From Candidatus Thalassarchaeaceae archaeon (GTDB taxonomy: Archaea > Thermoplasmatota > Poseidoniia > Poseidoniales > Thalassarchaeaceae), in assembly GCA_030754395.1 (NCBI GenBank), contig JASMAJ010000050.1:1-6557 (forward strand): a stretch of 6,557 nt of DNA. The letters run 5' to 3'. Positions within the stretch are counted from its first letter, which is position 1, and each line of letters opens with the position of its first letter. Below, one piece after another: positions 6,103-6,557 of this stretch. The notes below the pieces were generated by a model. That model saw only the letters and a list, made by a program, of their open reading frames with translations, ran no database searches and was not told the DNA's origin. The position numbers and the translations under genes were made by a program.

Positions 6103-6108
6103 ATCACC
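6103..6108 (-). promoter_or_regulatory. Ribosome-binding site of the peroxiredoxin gene
   Basis: On the minus strand GGTGAT precedes the ATG by 3 bases; it can pair with AUCACC at the 16S rRNA 3' end. The same hexamer precedes the start chosen for the neighbouring small membrane protein, which supports it as the local signal. Confidence 0.6.
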
Positions 6109-6122
6109 ATTACCAACCTTGG

Positions 6123-6130
6123 ATTAAATC
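6123..6130 (-). promoter_or_regulatory. TATA-like box of the peroxiredoxin gene
   Basis: GATTTAAT on the minus strand lies 24-31 bases upstream of the ATG, at the distance expected for a very short leader. A 15-base near-palindrome lies immediately upstream of it. The box is AT-rich and conforms loosely to the archaeal TATA consensus. Confidence 0.45.
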
Positions 6131-6132
6131 AA

Positions 6133-6147
6133 ATGTTTGACGAACAT
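6133..6147. promoter_or_regulatory. Near-perfect 15-base palindrome, candidate regulator site
   Basis: ATGTTTG-A-CGAACAT has 6 of 7 complementary pairs around a central base, the one non-Watson-Crick position being T/G. It is located 2 bases upstream of the TATA-like box of the peroxiredoxin gene. That is where an archaeal transcription activator, or a repressor interfering with TFB, would bind as a dimer. The regulator is unknown. Confidence 0.4.
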
Positions 6148-6187
6148 GTAAAGTTTCCTTGTTGGCCATATTACTTGGGATGAAGAA

Positions 6188-6236
6188 ATCTAAAGAAAAC
6201 CTTCCGGAGGACCATAGTCCTTATTGAATGAAAAAA
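6188..6236 (-). terminator. Terminator region of the small membrane-protein gene
   Basis: On the minus strand a T6 run (6231-6236) starts 4 bases after the stop codon. It is followed by the hairpin AGGAC-TATG-GTCCT (6208-6221) and a second T-rich stretch (about 6188-6200). Archaeal termination usually depends on oligo-T tracts, so either tract may work. The remaining bases up to the peroxiredoxin promoter contain nothing else recognisable. Confidence 0.5.
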
Positions 6237-6240
6237 TAAT

Positions 6241-6486
6241 CTAAATCGAAGACTGCTGAGAATTGTTTTCACGCTTCTTATTGATGTATCTGAATAACAC
6301 GCGGGAAAACACCATTGAAAAAGCTAGGAAAACTACTGAATACCACCAAGGACCTTCAGTTTCAGTCGCTAATAGCCATGTCACTATGAGAATTCCAGCC
6401 CCATAAAATGCGCGAAAAATCGAGTAAGCGATGAAGGATTTGACAATTGTATTTGAGAAAAATTTCTGCAATTTCGATTCAGTCAT
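6241..6486 (-). CDS. Small hypothetical membrane protein with two transmembrane segments
   Basis: 81 residues; family not recognised. Two hydrophobic helices are visible at about 18-40 (FIAYSIFRAFYGAGILIVTW) and 47-67 (WWYSVVFLAFSMVFSRVLF), joined by a short acidic turn (ATETEGP). A positively charged segment follows (RYINKKR), then a polar tail. By the positive-inside rule both ends would be cytoplasmic. The ATG at 6484-6486 is preferred over a TTG 12 bases upstream because GGTGAT lies 4 bases before it, and the upstream start would consume that site. There is a faint resemblance in layout to two-helix DUF2061-like proteins, which I cannot confirm. Codon pattern and signals suggest it is a real gene. 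Confidence 0.65.
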   Translation of the reverse strand: MTESKLQKFFSNTIVKSFIAYSIFRAFYGAGILIVTWLLATETEGPWWYSVVFLAFSMVFSRVLFRYINKKRENNSQQSSI

Positions 6487-6557
6487 AGAAATCACCAATT
6501 AGGCACTCATGACCAATGGCTGACAGTATCAACATCAATAATCAATTCACGGTTTTT
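6487..6557. other. Upstream region of the small membrane-protein gene
   Basis: This 71-base stretch at the window edge contains the GGTGAT ribosome-binding site (6491-6496, minus strand) of the small membrane protein. Its AT-rich sequence, including TAATTGG and GATTATTGATG on the minus strand, could supply a TATA box, but none stands out. No further gene is visible. Confidence 0.4.

Overview
The window most likely comes from an archaeon of the marine planktonic Euryarchaeota, for example Marine Group II (Poseidoniales). Direct support: a FEN1-type flap endonuclease ending in a PCNA-binding motif, a Trm-G10-type tRNA methyltransferase of the archaeal/eukaryotic kind, TATA-like boxes about 25 bases upstream of start codons, and GGTGAT or GGAGGA ribosome-binding sites. 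The lineage is an inference from overall gene content and style, since no rRNA or other phylogenetic marker is present.

Layout. Bases 1-1025 (+) hold the 3' end of a low-complexity, probably exported protein: a Gly-Gln dipeptide tract, then a Gln/Asn/Gly/Ser-rich stretch, then twelve Asp-rich calcium-binding (thrombospondin type 3-like) repeats running almost to the stop codon. The convergent flap endonuclease gene (1141-2148, -) follows. A GC-rich 90-base divergent intergenic region separates it from the tRNA guanine-10 methyltransferase gene (2239-3384, +). Downstream on the same strand are a complete tRNA-Arg(TCG) with encoded CCA (3414-3490) and a di-iron iron-sulfur-cluster repair protein (3562-4296). 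On the minus strand, reading toward the repair gene, lie a small two-helix membrane protein (6241-6486), a 2-Cys peroxiredoxin (5476-6099), a VOC/glyoxalase-like metalloenzyme (5011-5430) and a MarC-family membrane protein (4318-4962).

Functionally the left half mixes a surface protein with information-processing genes (DNA flap removal, tRNA modification, tRNA-Arg). The right half reads as a small stress-protection neighbourhood: repair of damaged iron-sulfur clusters, peroxide reduction, and a possible reactive-aldehyde detoxifying enzyme. These genes need not share a transcript. The peroxiredoxin has a recognisable TATA-like box with a 15-base near-palindrome beside it, a plausible regulator site.

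I see no CRISPR array, insertion sequence, prophage or clear new defence system. The most unusual items are the (Gly-Gln)n/TSP3 protein with its perfect 36-base tandem duplication, the peroxiredoxin operator-like palindrome, and the structured, tRNA-like GC-rich spacer between the flap endonuclease and methyltransferase genes.
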